The position numbers and the translations under genes were made by a program. This document shows positions 50,600-60,836 of a stretch of DNA of 64,000 nucleotides, one piece after another (the first letter of the stretch is position 1; each line of letters starts with the position of its first letter). The notes under the pieces are model-generated. The model worked only from the letters and a program-made list of their open reading frames with translations. It did no database searches and was not told where the DNA came from. The DNA is from Gammaproteobacteria bacterium (GTDB taxonomy: Bacteria > Pseudomonadota > Gammaproteobacteria > Pseudomonadales > Azotimanducaceae): NCBI GenBank assembly GCA_012960535.1, contig DUBB01000042.1, forward strand, positions 176,937-240,936, in the 5' to 3' direction.

Positions 50600-51811
50600 T
50601 CAGAAGCCGCGGCCCATTTCTAATTCTGTCAATACTTTAACTTTCTTCAATAGGCTGATGATGATTGCTATCCAGATGCCAACGGCTGCTATATAAAGAG
50701 TATCCATGGCACCTATAGCACCTGCACAATAGCCTAAACCAACGGCACCAATAGGCAATCCACCTAAGCTGGCCAAGCTGTAAATGGCCAATACTCTTGC
50801 CCTGTACTGTTCCGGTGCTATCTGCTGGATGATGGTTCGACTCATGCTCATGGTCACGGCACCACAAATACCCCAGAAGAATAACATCACCAGGAAGCCC
50901 CAAAACGGCAGGTTCTGGGCAGCCACTATCAGAAACAAGCCACCCAGCCCAAGCGCCCATTTCAAACCAGCCAATGGCGAGGCCAGACCACCGGATTTAA
51001 CCAGATAAGCCGTCATCGACAGCGTACCGCATACAAATACAACAAAACTATAGGAAAGTTCCAATGCCCCACCCTGGTAGACGTCTCTGACAATCAGGGG
51101 AATCAGAACAACATAGGTTCCGCCATAAAAAAGGCTCATGGCAAAGGTCAGCAAACTCACTTGCAACATCAACGGTGACCGAATTACGATATTAAAGCCT
51201 GCTATCAGCGCGTTCTCTTCCGGTTCAACTGGGCCGGGTTTTTTCTGTGTTGAGATGTTTATCTTGGAGATAAAATAGATCCCACATAACATGCCAATAG
51301 CTTGAACCACCAATAATCTGATTGCCCCGATATATTCAGCAAAACCACCGGCGAACAAGCCAAGCACCTGCCCGCCAAAAGTTAACCCCATTGCGACAGT
51401 TACCACCTTCTGCAACTCCCCATCGGCTATCTGATTAAGCATGCCATCTCTGGCTGGTTGAGCAAATGCCGTTATCGCCCCCATGAGGAGTCCATAAACA
51501 ATGACGCCAGAATAACTCAATATGCCCCCACTGATCAGCCAGGCCAAACACAACGCAGGAAGCGCCGCAAGGAAATGACAGACCATCAGTATCGACCTGC
51601 GATCGATTCGATCGGCCAGCAGCCCCCCCATCAAAATCAAGACAATGGCAGGCAACTGCAGACACATCTGGGCAATACCCAAGCGCTCGGGAGTCTCTCC
51701 TAATTCAACTATGATTAACCAGGGATACAAGATGGTCTGCAATCCAGTCGGGGCCACAAAACTGATCAGGCCAGCCATGTACCAGAAATACTGTGAAAAC
51801 TTAGTGTGCAT
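50600..51811 (-). CDS. MFS transporter (MFS_3/EntS-like)
   Basis: A 403-residue major facilitator protein with about 12 membrane helices. The loop 2-3 signature GGLLADRIDRRSILM (about residues 57-71) is typical of the superfamily. The C-half begins near LIAGFNIVIRSPLMLQVSLLTFAMSLFYGG, and RTIIQQIAPEQYRARVLAIYSLASLGGLPIG is characteristic of the MFS_3/enterobactin-exporter-like subgroup. It is probably an efflux pump of unknown substrate. It lies 136 bp downstream of the NorD-like gene, same strand. Confidence 0.9.
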   Translation of the reverse strand: MHTKFSQYFWYMAGLISFVAPTGLQTILYPWLIIVELGETPERLGIAQMCLQLPAIVLILMGGLLADRIDRRSILMVCHFLAALPALCLAWLISGGILSYSGVIVYGLLMGAITAFAQPARDGMLNQIADGELQKVVTVAMGLTFGGQVLGLFAGGFAEYIGAIRLLVVQAIGMLCGIYFISKINISTQKKPGPVEPEENALIAGFNIVIRSPLMLQVSLLTFAMSLFYGGTYVVLIPLIVRDVYQGGALELSYSFVVFVCGTLSMTAYLVKSGGLASPLAGLKWALGLGGLFLIVAAQNLPFWGFLVMLFFWGICGAVTMSMSRTIIQQIAPEQYRARVLAIYSLASLGGLPIGAVGLGYCAGAIGAMDTLYIAAVGIWIAIIISLLKKVKVLTELEMGRGF

Positions 51812-51947
51812 ACCGTGGTTCCAGTTTCATCTTGTTCTTCTCTCTATGCAGCTTTCAAATAACCTTTACAGACTAGAAGGCCATAGCCCCAATGAGGCAA
51901 TGTATACGACCAGCAATGCCTTTATCTTCGATCACGCTGCGGGCCAG

Positions 51948-54905
51948 TTAGCCAGTCAGGCTTCTGTAGACCTTTGACAGCTCATCTGGCAGCTGGTGTA
52001 CGTCCTGTATCACCATATATTGCCGGTCAGGACACATCTGTCTCAGATAATCATGACCAGACGGGTCCACCGTTAAGCAATACGTCTGCACCCCCTGCTG
52101 TTTAGCTTCATACAACGCCTTCATGGTGTCGTTAACGCCGTAGGCCTTACTGTTACGATCACGGCCATAGTCATGATCCTGTGGGTAGCCATCACTGATT
52201 ATAATCAACGCTTTTATACGTGATTCTGTTCGCGTTAAGCGCTGTGTTGAGTGCCTGATGGCGGGTCCCATTCTGGTGCTTCGGCACGGTTTAATGCCAC
52301 CAATCCTGGCCTTGGTACGATGATCCAGCGCCTGATCAAAGTCCTTGCATAAATAGTATTCGACCTGATCTCGACCATAACCGCTGAAACCACACACAGC
52401 ATAGCTATCGCCTAGAGCCTCGAGCGCTTCAGCCATTAAAATAACAGCCTGTTTCTCAATATCGATAATTCTTGTGCCCGGGACCACCGTTGCTATAGCG
52501 GGGTCCGACCAGTCGAATTCCTCTGGCGCCTCTATGGTGCTGCTTGCAGACTCTTCTTCTGAATCCGGAACACTATCATCGGTAGAGGCACTCATATCAA
52601 CCAGAAACAACGCGGCAACATCTCGGCCCTTTCGTTGTCTTTGAACATATATCCGTTCACTTGGGGTATTACCCGTTAACCGATCGACCGTGGCTTCCAC
52701 AGCGCGCTCAAGGTCTATCTCATCACCTTCTGCTACCCCTTTGATCTTGACCAGCAATTCGGGTTTAAGGCGGTCAAGCTGGCGACGCACTCGAGCCAGC
52801 AAGGCCCGGTGGTCGCGTAGCGCAGCCTGGAAGTAGTCAAGATCCATCTCGCAGTCTTTTATCTCACGAATCTTACACCAGCGGCGACGATAATCCTCAA
52901 TCAGAAAATCCCACTCATCGTACAGGTAAGTCCTATCCGGCTTGTTTCGCCTGGAAAATTGCGCCAGGGCCTCTTGCAGACCAGACATTTTATCTGACTC
53001 TGATTGGGCCTCATCGCTGCTGGCAATATCGGGCTTTTCATCCAGGTCGGTCATCATCATGCCCTGCTCAGGATCAACATCACCTCTCTTCATTTCCTCA
53101 ATTTCGAGCCCAGCCGGGTCTATCTTCATAGCAAGCTGAAGCAAATCTTCACCTTCTGTAAGCTGTACGGCGCCTTCTATTTCAAACAAGGGAAGATTTA
53201 CCAGGGCCCCGTCAATATCCAAAGTGCGACGATAATCCATAACAATATCGGAGGCCACGACAGTTGACATCTTGTCAGCGAGCAGTGAATAGAGATCATC
53301 AAGCACCGCCAGCGTATCAAAAACCGTACTGCAGGCATCACGCAGGGATTCCAGCCGTTGAACCATAAAGGCACTTTCAGGTTCACGGGCATCGGCTGGC
53401 TCATCCAGGGTAGTCAGTAGCATCTGCTCAAACAGATCCGGTGGCCCGGTCAATCCAGTCCGCAGCGATTTCCCCAGCGATTGCTTTAGCAACCCGTAAC
53501 CGCGAGCCGTACCGGGAAATTCTGCCTGCCAGCGCCAATCGATTCGAGCTGCCTCAATCCTGGCAAACAGGGCCGCCGCAAGCCTGGGCTGAGGATAAGT
53601 TGAGATGGCCTTGCCAATCTCCCGCAGTGCCTTAAGCGTCCCCCACTGGTGATAGCCCAGTTGATGCAAAACGGCATGTTTATAAAACAGGAAATTTGCT
53701 TCCCTGCTGCTGAACTGATTTACCTGACCTGGCAGGATAATGGTTAAACCATCAAAACCAGATTGAAAACGATAGTCCGCGCCTTGTTCCTGAGGTTCAT
53801 CCTCAGCGCTGAGAATGGCCCATCGAAAACCCGCCATGGCTTCGGCATAAAGCTGCAAGATTCGCTTACAACTATCAAAATTAACCTGGCCCCGTAGAAC
53901 TTCCAGGTAATCCGTGGCTGCTGCGGATTCGAGACTAAAAAACGCTTCCAGGCGCTTTCTTTCACCAGCAAACAGGTCATGACCTTTACTGATCCAGTTT
54001 CTGATGACATCGGGCTGATCAACTGGCAGATCAACATATTTTGAAAGGAAACAGGCCGCTATGGTCGTGTCCGTAAATTCATACATCAGCAAGCGGATTA
54101 AGGCATCCCTGACCACCCTTGATGGTGACACCGCCAAGGCCTGCAGCAATGGTTTTAGATCCTGTGCTGAACCGGCAAAGTGACTGAACACCGCTTGCCA
54201 TTGACATAGATCCTGGCTGCTTAGATTTTTCCTAAGCAAGGGCAGTTCATCCAGATAGTCAGCCCAGGAAGCTTTCGAGCTGAGGCTCATCTCATGCAGG
54301 TCAATCAAAGGCAGAGGCTCCAGTTCAGTTTTCAGGAACATCAGAAATGCCTGCCGATTTCTATACAGGCTCATCCGGCCGAGTTCGCACCATGCTGTGA
54401 ACGCCTCGACTGTCACCGCCAGGGCTAATTGTGAGGCTACCGTAAAAAAATTTGCCAGCAGCTGATTCGCATGCTGGTGACTCGATTTCACATCCTGACC
54501 CAGCGCTTCAAGGCAGGCCATTTTCTCACTGCATTGCTGATCCTTTAACAACAGGTGAATACCCTGCAGATAGCTGATCGCTGGATCTGAGCTGAATTCT
54601 GACAGCGACACGGCATATTCGCAGCGCTGCATCAAACCATCAAAACCCAGGGCCTCAAACAGGAAAGGCGATGTGCTCATAAAGGTACAAGCCGCTTCCC
54701 AGCCATGCCATCCTGATTGCGCCAGGACCAAGGCCTGTTCGCCCCAAATAGTGATCTGGTTATCGGTCAACGGCAACAGTTCAGAGACTTCCTCATAAAT
54801 CTCGCCTGCCTGACGGTTTATTGAAAACAGCGTCTGACCAACCGATGCGCCTTCGACCACTGGATTAGCTGCCAGAATCGGGAAAGATGGAAGTGACCAC
54901 TTCAT
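51948..54905 (-). CDS. VWA-domain protein, NorD/CbbO-like
   Basis: A protein of about 985 residues. The C-terminal von Willebrand factor A domain carries a complete [14 protein letters not shown] (DxSxS), the Thr in RSTRMGP and the Asp in IISDGYPQD. Ahead of it is a long alpha-helical region of no recognised domain, typical of large NorD/CbbO proteins. With the adjacent MoxR-type ATPase these act as metal-cofactor or conformational chaperones for nitric oxide reductase or Rubisco; neither target gene is in the window. The start is uncertain: ATG 54905 (overlapping the ATPase gene by 41 bp) or GTG 54860 just after its stop. Confidence 0.85.
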   Translation of the reverse strand: MKWSLPSFPILAANPVVEGASVGQTLFSINRQAGEIYEEVSELLPLTDNQITIWGEQALVLAQSGWHGWEAACTFMSTSPFLFEALGFDGLMQRCEYAVSLSEFSSDPAISYLQGIHLLLKDQQCSEKMACLEALGQDVKSSHQHANQLLANFFTVASQLALAVTVEAFTAWCELGRMSLYRNRQAFLMFLKTELEPLPLIDLHEMSLSSKASWADYLDELPLLRKNLSSQDLCQWQAVFSHFAGSAQDLKPLLQALAVSPSRVVRDALIRLLMYEFTDTTIAACFLSKYVDLPVDQPDVIRNWISKGHDLFAGERKRLEAFFSLESAAATDYLEVLRGQVNFDSCKRILQLYAEAMAGFRWAILSAEDEPQEQGADYRFQSGFDGLTIILPGQVNQFSSREANFLFYKHAVLHQLGYHQWGTLKALREIGKAISTYPQPRLAAALFARIEAARIDWRWQAEFPGTARGYGLLKQSLGKSLRTGLTGPPDLFEQMLLTTLDEPADAREPESAFMVQRLESLRDACSTVFDTLAVLDDLYSLLADKMSTVVASDIVMDYRRTLDIDGALVNLPLFEIEGAVQLTEGEDLLQLAMKIDPAGLEIEEMKRGDVDPEQGMMMTDLDEKPDIASSDEAQSESDKMSGLQEALAQFSRRNKPDRTYLYDEWDFLIEDYRRRWCKIREIKDCEMDLDYFQAALRDHRALLARVRRQLDRLKPELLVKIKGVAEGDEIDLERAVEATVDRLTGNTPSERIYVQRQRKGRDVAALFLVDMSASTDDSVPDSEEESASSTIEAPEEFDWSDPAIATVVPGTRIIDIEKQAVILMAEALEALGDSYAVCGFSGYGRDQVEYYLCKDFDQALDHRTKARIGGIKPCRSTRMGPAIRHSTQRLTRTESRIKALIIISDGYPQDHDYGRDRNSKAYGVNDTMKALYEAKQQGVQTYCLTVDPSGHDYLRQMCPDRQYMVIQDVHQLPDELSKVYRSLTG

Positions 54906-55725
54906 GCATGGCAGTTTGGACTTCAACATCGTCCGATACGGCACGACTGATCGCCACAGTACACGCCCGATCAGGCGTTACCCCCTGGCTGATAAGCTGG
55001 CCCGCATAGATCAATAACCTTGTGCTGACACCCTCATCAAAACCATGTTGTCTGAGGTTTCGTATACGCGCACCCAGCGTTGCTAAAGACGCTGCAAGGC
55101 TAATATCAACCCCGCTCTCGTGAGCAATGATATCGGCTTCGGTAGATTCTTCAGGATAATCAAAATCTATCGCGATAAAACGTTGCCTGGTGCTGGTTTT
55201 CAAATCCTTTAACAGATTCTGGTAACCTGGATTATAGGAAATAATCAACAAGAAATTAGCATGAGCATCCAGGATTAAACCCTGTTTTTCTATTGGCAGA
55301 ATTCGACGATGATCCGTTAACGAGTGGATCAATACGGTTGAGTCTTTGCGAGCTTCGACAATTTCATCCAGATAGCAGATTGCACCTTCTTTTACAGCCC
55401 GGGTTAAGGGTCCATCCTGCCAGACGGTCTCATCTCCCTGCAATAAGAATCGACCTACCAGGTCCGTTGCCGACAGATCCTCGTGACAGGCAACCGTTTG
55501 CAAGGGATATTGAACTGCCTGACGGTCCATGACAGCATCCTGGCCTCGGTAAATTCGATGTGTCATGTATTCTACAAATCGAGTCTTGCCACAGCCTGTT
55601 GGGCCTTTCAGAAGAACCGGTAGGCGCTGCTGATAGGCAGCAAGGAAAAGCGCTACTTCATCTCCAACCGGCAGGTAAAAAGGCTCGTGCTGCAGTGACG
55701 AGGAAGTCGTCTGTAAACTGTTCAT
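54865..55725 (-). CDS. MoxR family AAA+ ATPase, NorQ/CbbQ-like
   Basis: A 286-residue AAA+ ATPase. Start ATG 55725, with GGGAG seven bases upstream, decides over 55743. Walker A is GPTGCGKT (about residues 35-42), Walker [12 protein letters not shown], sensor/arginine region [27 protein letters not shown]. These match the CbbQ/NorQ/NirQ group. It partners the VWA protein downstream to remodel a target enzyme. No cbb or nor structural genes are nearby, so the client is unknown. It lies 2 bp after the enoyl-CoA hydratase stop. Confidence 0.92.
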   Translation of the reverse strand: MNSLQTTSSSLQHEPFYLPVGDEVALFLAAYQQRLPVLLKGPTGCGKTRFVEYMTHRIYRGQDAVMDRQAVQYPLQTVACHEDLSATDLVGRFLLQGDETVWQDGPLTRAVKEGAICYLDEIVEARKDSTVLIHSLTDHRRILPIEKQGLILDAHANFLLIISYNPGYQNLLKDLKTSTRQRFIAIDFDYPEESTEADIIAHESGVDISLAASLATLGARIRNLRQHGFDEGVSTRLLIYAGQLISQGVTPDRACTVAISRAVSDDVEVQTAMHEVVTSIFPDSGS

Positions 55726-55727
55726 CG

Positions 55728-56549
55728 CTATTCTCCCATCCATTGAGGCTTTCGTTTTTCCAGGAATGCGGCAACACCCTCACCATAATCCTTCATCTGG
55801 GTCATCTCCGATAACAATCGTTCACTTTCTGTCACAGCTGCCGCAACATCGCGATGCTGATCATGATAAATCTGTTTTTTGGTCATCTTCAGTGATGTAG
55901 GTGAGTTTTCATGAATCATATCTAGCACGTAGGCTCGAGTCTCTTGGATCAGCATATCCGGGTCGATTAAGCGATTAATCAGTCCCAGTTCCAGGGCTTC
56001 ATCTGAGCTGAACTTACGCGAGGACAACAACAGGTCATTGGCTCGAGTCAGGCCAATGAGCCGCGGTAACAACCAGGACAAGCCATACTCAGCAGGAAGA
56101 TTCAATTTACCATGAGCCGTCGTTAGCTTCACACCCGGAACCGCAAAGCGAATATCCGCGTAGCAGGCTAGCACCAGGCCGACACCTGCCGCCGGCCCAT
56201 TGATCATAGCCACCACTGGTTTGGTTAATCCAAAATGATAGGAAAAACTTGCATCGAACTCGGGCCTTACACCGAACCCAGGTAGCGCCAATGGATCTGG
56301 TGTGCCTGGGTCATATCCACCTTTTTCTACATGGCCTTGCAGAGCTTTGGCATCGGCGCCGACACAGAAACCCGCTCCCGAACCTGTCACAATGATGGCT
56401 CGGACTTCCCCGTCCTGTTCCGCCTGAAGTAATGCCCATCTATACTCAGTATGCATGCGTCCAGTCCAGGCATTCATGCGCTTAGGCCGGTTAAGCGTAA
56501 TCGTAGCAATGTTGTCCTCCACCTTATAAAGCAGCACTTTAAGATCCAT
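55728..56549 (-). CDS. Enoyl-CoA hydratase/isomerase family protein
   Basis: A 273-residue crotonase-fold protein. Oxyanion-hole segments: [17 protein letters not shown] (about residues 56-72) and [27 protein letters not shown] (about 115-141). [17 protein letters not shown] follows as in family members; the catalytic Glu region reads PAEYGLSW. The first start, ATG 56549, overlaps the upstream hydrolase by 11 bp. Exact reaction (hydration, isomerisation, hydrolysis) is not determined. It is in an operon with the NorQD-like pair. Confidence 0.92.
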   Translation of the reverse strand: MDLKVLLYKVEDNIATITLNRPKRMNAWTGRMHTEYRWALLQAEQDGEVRAIIVTGSGAGFCVGADAKALQGHVEKGGYDPGTPDPLALPGFGVRPEFDASFSYHFGLTKPVVAMINGPAAGVGLVLACYADIRFAVPGVKLTTAHGKLNLPAEYGLSWLLPRLIGLTRANDLLLSSRKFSSDEALELGLINRLIDPDMLIQETRAYVLDMIHENSPTSLKMTKKQIYHDQHRDVAAAVTESERLLSEMTQMKDYGEGVAAFLEKRKPQWMGE

Positions 56550-57135
56550 CCATAAATTCCTTCAATATCTGAGTTAATTCCACTTTGTGATACATGAAAA
56601 AATGATCAGCACCCGCAATAATTCGAATTTTTTCTGATCCGAAAGTCTTGCTGAGAGCATCAATATTCATATACGAATCCTGATCACCTAATACGACTAG
56701 GATATCTGACTGCGTCTGCCTTTCACTGAGCGCCACTGCCTGGCGCAGCGGCGGCGCGATGAGAATCAAAGTCTGCACATCAAGCTCTGCTGATGCAGCT
56801 AAAGCCATACTGGCACCAAAGGAGTACCCACCGAGAATCGATACCGGATTACCTTCCTGTTCAAGCCAGTTGCAGGCGCTGATTACATCATCAGTTTCCC
56901 CTTGCCCTGCATCATGGCTTCCCTGGGAGTCGCCAACACCACGGAAATTAAAGCGCATACAGACGTTACTAAACTGGCTGACGGCATCAGCCAGGATAGC
57001 CACTACCTGATCATCGAGGCTGCCACCATAAAGGGGATGAGGATGACAGCATAACGCTGTTCCAGCATCGCAGCTACCTTGTGTCAGCCTGGCCTCCAGC
57101 AATCCTGCTGTACCCGGAAGCATCACTTTACTCAT
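56539..57135 (-). CDS. Alpha/beta hydrolase (COG2945 type)
   Basis: A 198-residue compact alpha/beta hydrolase. HPHPLYGGSLDDQVV (HPHPxxGG motif) and MRFNFRGVGDSQGSHD are diagnostic of this small group, which includes CoA-thioester or dienelactone-like hydrolases. The nucleophile is in GGYSFGASMAL (Ser about residue 105) and the catalytic His in AGADHFFMYHK. AAGGA precedes the ATG. It is the first gene of the leftward operon hydrolase-hydratase-NorQ-NorD. Confidence 0.88.
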   Translation of the reverse strand: MSKVMLPGTAGLLEARLTQGSCDAGTALCCHPHPLYGGSLDDQVVAILADAVSQFSNVCMRFNFRGVGDSQGSHDAGQGETDDVISACNWLEQEGNPVSILGGYSFGASMALAASAELDVQTLILIAPPLRQAVALSERQTQSDILVVLGDQDSYMNIDALSKTFGSEKIRIIAGADHFFMYHKVELTQILKEFMDGS

Positions 57136-57149
57136 TGCTGTGTCCTTAT

Positions 57150-57163
57150 ATCACCGAGGTGAT
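57150..57163. promoter_or_regulatory. Dyad ATCACC-GA-GGTGAT upstream of a leftward operon
   Basis: Six-base arms with a 2-bp centre, 15-28 bp upstream of the hydrolase ATG (57135) and in the divergent region before fxsA. It could be an operator or an mRNA hairpin in the 5' leader of the hydrolase/NorQD operon. Confidence 0.35.
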
Positions 57164-57278
57164 GATAACATCCGTTCAACTGTGTGTGGGCCCTCAAAAC
57201 AGCAGTCAAAACGAATCTTTTCTGCAAACCGGGCTAAATGGGTTGCTTATCCCCGCCCCGCTGCTCATTATTCCATTC

Positions 57279-57767
57279 ATGAAGCACCTGTTCTATTTCC
57301 TGTTAGCAATACCGATCTGTGAGATCCTGATATTACTTGAACTGGGCGCCTATCTGAGCACCTTTGATATAATTCTACTCATCATCGGGACGGCCGCAAT
57401 TGGCTTGTTCCTGGTCAGGCGTGCAGGCCTGAATACACTGCTCAAGGGACAAAACAAACTCAGTAAAGGAGAAATTCCACAGGTCGAAGTGATAGAGGGT
57501 TTACTGCTTCTCGTTACCGGTGCATTGCTGTTAACACCGGGCCTGATTACTGACAGCGTAGGCTTTCTGATTCTCATACCCGCTATCAGGAAAGCGCTGG
57601 CACAATACGCTTTGAGCAGGATCATACCCAATATCATCAGTAAAAATCCCGCGGCTGACTCAACAACTCAGCATCGATCCTCTCCAACCATACTCGAAGG
57701 CGAGTTTGATCCGATAGAGCCGGCCTCCCCTGCGACGCAAGACAGCCGACCAGCCAGGGAAGAATAA
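57279..57767 (+). CDS. fxsA: FxsA family membrane protein
   Basis: A 162-residue cytoplasmic-membrane protein. The ATG at 57279 (MKHLFYFLLAIPICEILILLE) matches the family start exactly; longer readings from 57081 would run through non-conserved sequence. Four hydrophobic segments: about residues 3-20, 25-45, 75-97 and a shorter fourth. GLFLVRRAGLNTL and LLTPGLITDSVG are family signatures. E. coli FxsA (about 158 residues) alleviates phage T7 exclusion by F plasmids when overproduced; the normal role is unknown. Its stop overlaps the next ATG by one base. Confidence 0.92.
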   Translation: MKHLFYFLLAIPICEILILLELGAYLSTFDIILLIIGTAAIGLFLVRRAGLNTLLKGQNKLSKGEIPQVEVIEGLLLLVTGALLLTPGLITDSVGFLILIPAIRKALAQYALSRIIPNIISKNPAADSTTQHRSSPTILEGEFDPIEPASPATQDSRPAREE

Positions 57768-59209
57768 TGCGCCAGAAACCGGGTGACCTTAGCATCGATC
57801 GCGAATGGCTTCTTTCCCAAACCGAGCAGTTCTGGGAAGAACGAATCATAGACAGCCTGTGCGACTATATCGCTATCCCCAACTTATCACCTTCCTTTGA
57901 CAAGCAATGGCACAGCAACGGCTACATGCACGCAGCCATCAACCACGTCAAAGACTGGATCGAAAAACAAGATGTTCAGGGCCTTGAAATTACCATTCAC
58001 GAAATCCCTGGACTAACCCCTACGCTGGTAGCGGAACTACCAGGGCAAATAGACGATACTATCCTGCTGTATGGGCATCTTGACAAACAACCGGAATTCT
58101 CAGGTTGGCATGAAGGTCTGGCCCCCTGGAAGCCCGTCCGCAGGGGGGACAAGCTATTTGGCCGCGGTGGCGCAGATGATGGTTACGCTGTCTATGCGGC
58201 CATCTGTGCCGTAAAACTCTTGTTAACGCTGAACCGCCCCTTACCTCGAATAGTAATACTAATAGAATGCTCGGAGGAAAGTGGCAGCCCTGACCTGCTT
58301 GCTTATATGGATGCCCTGGATCCAGTGATTGGCAAGCCAAGTCTGGTGTTTGCCTTAGACTCTACCTGCGGTAATTACCAGCAACTGTGGGTTACCACTT
58401 CCTTACGGGGCATCATCACCGGCGAATTGAACGTTACTGTGCTCAACCAGGCGGCACATTCGGGCGCAGCCGGGGGCATCGTACCATCAAGTTTTCGTAT
58501 ACTGCGCCAGGTTATCTCGCGCCTTGAAGACGAACAGACAGGATTGATCACACCGGACTTCCTGCAGGAGCAGATACCAGCCCAGCGCAGAAAAGAGGCC
58601 GAACTGGCGGGAGAAGTGCTCAAAGATCAATTCTCACACCTGTTTGATCAGGTCGCCCAACCAATATCAACCGACCCCACCGAATTAATACTCAACAATA
58701 CCTGGCTTTCTGCACTCGAAATAACTGGTATGGATGGACTTCCTGCCGTGGACAAAGCAGGCAATGTGCTCAGAGCATTCACCAAAGTTAAATTAGCACT
58801 ACGCCTGCCACCAACAATCAACGCCACTCAAGCCCTTGAAAAACTATCAAACCTGCTGGAATCACAGGCCCCTCATTCAGCCAGAATAACCTTTGTTGCT
58901 GATCTCCCTAATCCCGGCTGGCAGGCACCTCCTGAACAGCCAGAACTGACTGCTGCATTGCATCGTGCTTCCAACGCTTTTTTTGGCTTACCGGCTATGT
59001 CCATGGGTTGCGGTGGCAGCATTCCATTTATGGAGGCGCTGGCAAGCAGGTTGCCGGATGCCCAATTCGTCGTAACAGGCGTTCTGGGCCCCATGTCCAA
59101 TGCCCATGGCCCCAACGAATTTCTTCACCTTCCTACCGCAAAGAAAATCACAGCGAGTGTCATATCCATTATCTGTGACTGGTCCGAGCAGGCCGGCGAG
59201 CCAAACTAG
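57767..59209 (+). CDS. M20 family metallopeptidase (dipeptidase/carboxypeptidase)
   Basis: A 480-residue dinuclear zinc peptidase. Metal and catalytic motifs: LYGHLDKQPEF (first His and catalytic Asp, about residues 91-101), LFGRGGADDGYAVY (bridging Asp), IECSEESGSPDL (catalytic Glu and metal Glu) and SCNGxHGPNE-like SNAHGPNEFLHL (last His). A lid domain of the usual size interrupts the catalytic domain. It resembles Xaa-His or carnosine-like dipeptidases. The start (TAATG) is coupled to fxsA. Confidence 0.92.
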   Translation: MRQKPGDLSIDREWLLSQTEQFWEERIIDSLCDYIAIPNLSPSFDKQWHSNGYMHAAINHVKDWIEKQDVQGLEITIHEIPGLTPTLVAELPGQIDDTILLYGHLDKQPEFSGWHEGLAPWKPVRRGDKLFGRGGADDGYAVYAAICAVKLLLTLNRPLPRIVILIECSEESGSPDLLAYMDALDPVIGKPSLVFALDSTCGNYQQLWVTTSLRGIITGELNVTVLNQAAHSGAAGGIVPSSFRILRQVISRLEDEQTGLITPDFLQEQIPAQRRKEAELAGEVLKDQFSHLFDQVAQPISTDPTELILNNTWLSALEITGMDGLPAVDKAGNVLRAFTKVKLALRLPPTINATQALEKLSNLLESQAPHSARITFVADLPNPGWQAPPEQPELTAALHRASNAFFGLPAMSMGCGGSIPFMEALASRLPDAQFVVTGVLGPMSNAHGPNEFLHLPTAKKITASVISIICDWSEQAGEPN

Positions 59210-59272
59210 CAACGGGTAGCGAAAGGGCAAATCAAACCACAGACGCAAGGTAATCACCTGTGCTTTGTAGCC

Positions 59273-60457
59273 TTAGAGACCCAATACCTGCTTGGCAATA
59301 ATATTATGCTGGACCTCACTGGTGCCGCCCGCAATGGTATAGCCGCGATGATGAAACATGGCACTGGCTATCATATCTGAAGAATCTGAGCACACCGGTA
59401 CTGGATCATCTGGCCTTGAAACTGAGTCCAGTGGCAAACCACAATAGGCGATCACCTCATACAGCAGACAATCTAATTCCTGCACCAATTGGCTGCCCAG
59501 AAGTTTCAGCATGGATGGCTCAGCGCCGATACTCAAACCCGAATCAAAGCGGCCCAGTAATCTTGATGCCATTGCTTCTAAGCCACTCAGGCGAATTCCC
59601 AGTTCAGCCAGGCGCTTGAAAAAAGCAGCTTCGAGGACGATGTCAACTTGTTGAGGAGAAGCTAATAATTCATGCAGCCTGGACAGAATACGTTTGTTTT
59701 CAGCGACCCTGGACACCATAAACCGCTCATTACCCAGCAAATTTTTAGCCACTGTCCAGCCTTGGTTTTCATCACCAAGACGGTTATGCCGAGGAACCCG
59801 CACATCGCTAAAAAAAACCTGGTTCCACAGTCGCTTGCCATTAAAGGCAAGCAAAGGCCTGACTTCAATCCCAGGCGTGTTCATATCGATCAGCAAGAAG
59901 CTGATCCCCAGCTGTTTCTTGGCTGCCGGGTCTGTTCGCACCAGAGCGAATATATAATCAGCATGCTCGGCTGCTGAAGTCCATATTTTAGAGCCATTAA
60001 CTAAATAGCTGTCACCTTCCAGTGCTGCCTTCATCTGCAAAGATGCCAGGTCAGAACCCGATTGAGGCTCGGAATACCCCTGGCACCAGTTAATCTCAGC
60101 ATTGAGGATTTTTGGCAGGAAAAAATCTTTCTGCTGTTCGCTGCCATATCGGATTATCGCCGGCCCCACCATATTAAAACCAAAGCCTTCTAATTCGGGC
60201 GCATTGTGCGTTTTCATCTCTACCTCGAACAACTGCCGCCTCGCCATTGTCCAGCCTGTACCTCCGTACTCAACCGGCCAATTGGGCGCTGCCCAGCCTT
60301 GTTTAAAAAGCTTTCGAGTCCAGTCTTTCTGAATCGTTTTAGGGACAGGCAGGGAATAACGCACTAAGTCACTGGCGGCCTGGGATAAATTCTGGGACAA
60401 AAAAGCTCGCACTTCATCCCTGAATTGAATATCTGAAGTAGACAATTGATGCTGCAT
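59273..60457 (-). CDS. Acyl-CoA dehydrogenase
   Basis: A 394-residue flavoprotein. The ATG at 60457 (MQHQLSTSDIQFRDEVRAFL) has GAGAGGG upstream and matches the family; the longer frame from 60544 is not conserved. Motifs: KQGWAAPNWPVEYGGTGWT, NWCQGYSEPQSGSDLASLQ, GSKIWTSAAEHADYIFALVRTD and IAGGTSEVQHNIIAKQVLGL. This is the closest relative in the window of the gene at 46160, suggesting paralogues. It stands alone, 379 bp from the lactonase gene. Confidence 0.93.
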   Translation of the reverse strand: MQHQLSTSDIQFRDEVRAFLSQNLSQAASDLVRYSLPVPKTIQKDWTRKLFKQGWAAPNWPVEYGGTGWTMARRQLFEVEMKTHNAPELEGFGFNMVGPAIIRYGSEQQKDFFLPKILNAEINWCQGYSEPQSGSDLASLQMKAALEGDSYLVNGSKIWTSAAEHADYIFALVRTDPAAKKQLGISFLLIDMNTPGIEVRPLLAFNGKRLWNQVFFSDVRVPRHNRLGDENQGWTVAKNLLGNERFMVSRVAENKRILSRLHELLASPQQVDIVLEAAFFKRLAELGIRLSGLEAMASRLLGRFDSGLSIGAEPSMLKLLGSQLVQELDCLLYEVIAYCGLPLDSVSRPDDPVPVCSDSSDMIASAMFHHRGYTIAGGTSEVQHNIIAKQVLGL

Positions 60458-60674
60458 AACAAGCCCTCTCTCGCTTGAAAGAAGAAGATAACCAAGCTGT
60501 AAAAAAAGGGCAAATAAAGAATTCCATCGATATCGTCCTGCCACCGCCCCGAATCCTGCCTAGCTGACTCTAAAACCGCTGGATATTCGGAATCGAGCCG
60601 CTTTCAGGCTAGCACTAACCTTAGGGTTACGGCTGCTGAAAGCAATACGGAAAACAAGCCCAATGATGCTTTCC

Positions 60675-60712
60675 AGCCTGTCAAAATCAGGGCATTACCC
60701 TTGCGACAGGCT
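60675..60712. repeat. Inverted repeat, possible hairpin
   Basis: AGCCTGTC (60675-60682) pairs with GACAGGCT (60705-60712). An inner AGGG/CCCT pair within the loop could add a second stem. It may end leftward transcription from the lactonase gene. Confidence 0.5.
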
Positions 60713-60758
60713 CAATGAAAGCAATGCAGCCGCATTCAACAGCCATTGCGGATCGGTG

Positions 60759-60823
60759 TTCGCCGATACAGTTCGCCGATGGAGTTCGCCAATAGGGTTC
60801 GCCGATGGGGTTCGCCGATAAGG
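60759..60823 (+). repeat. Five 13-bp tandem repeat units
   Basis: Head-to-tail units TTCGCCGATACAG, TTCGCCGATGGAG, TTCGCCAATAGGG, TTCGCCGATGGGG and TTCGCCGATAAGG. The TTCGCC core is invariant and the last four bases vary. The array ends 14 bp after the end of the lactonase coding sequence, on its downstream side, and is non-coding. Confidence 0.88.
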
Positions 60824-60836
60824 ATTGGCTGAATCG

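Larger units (their letters stand above)
60458..60836. other. Intergenic region, 379 bp, with hairpin and minisatellite
   Basis: Between two leftward genes. No gene is seen. It holds an 8-bp inverted repeat (60675-60712) and five 13-bp tandem units (60759-60823), both given separately. Confidence 0.6.
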
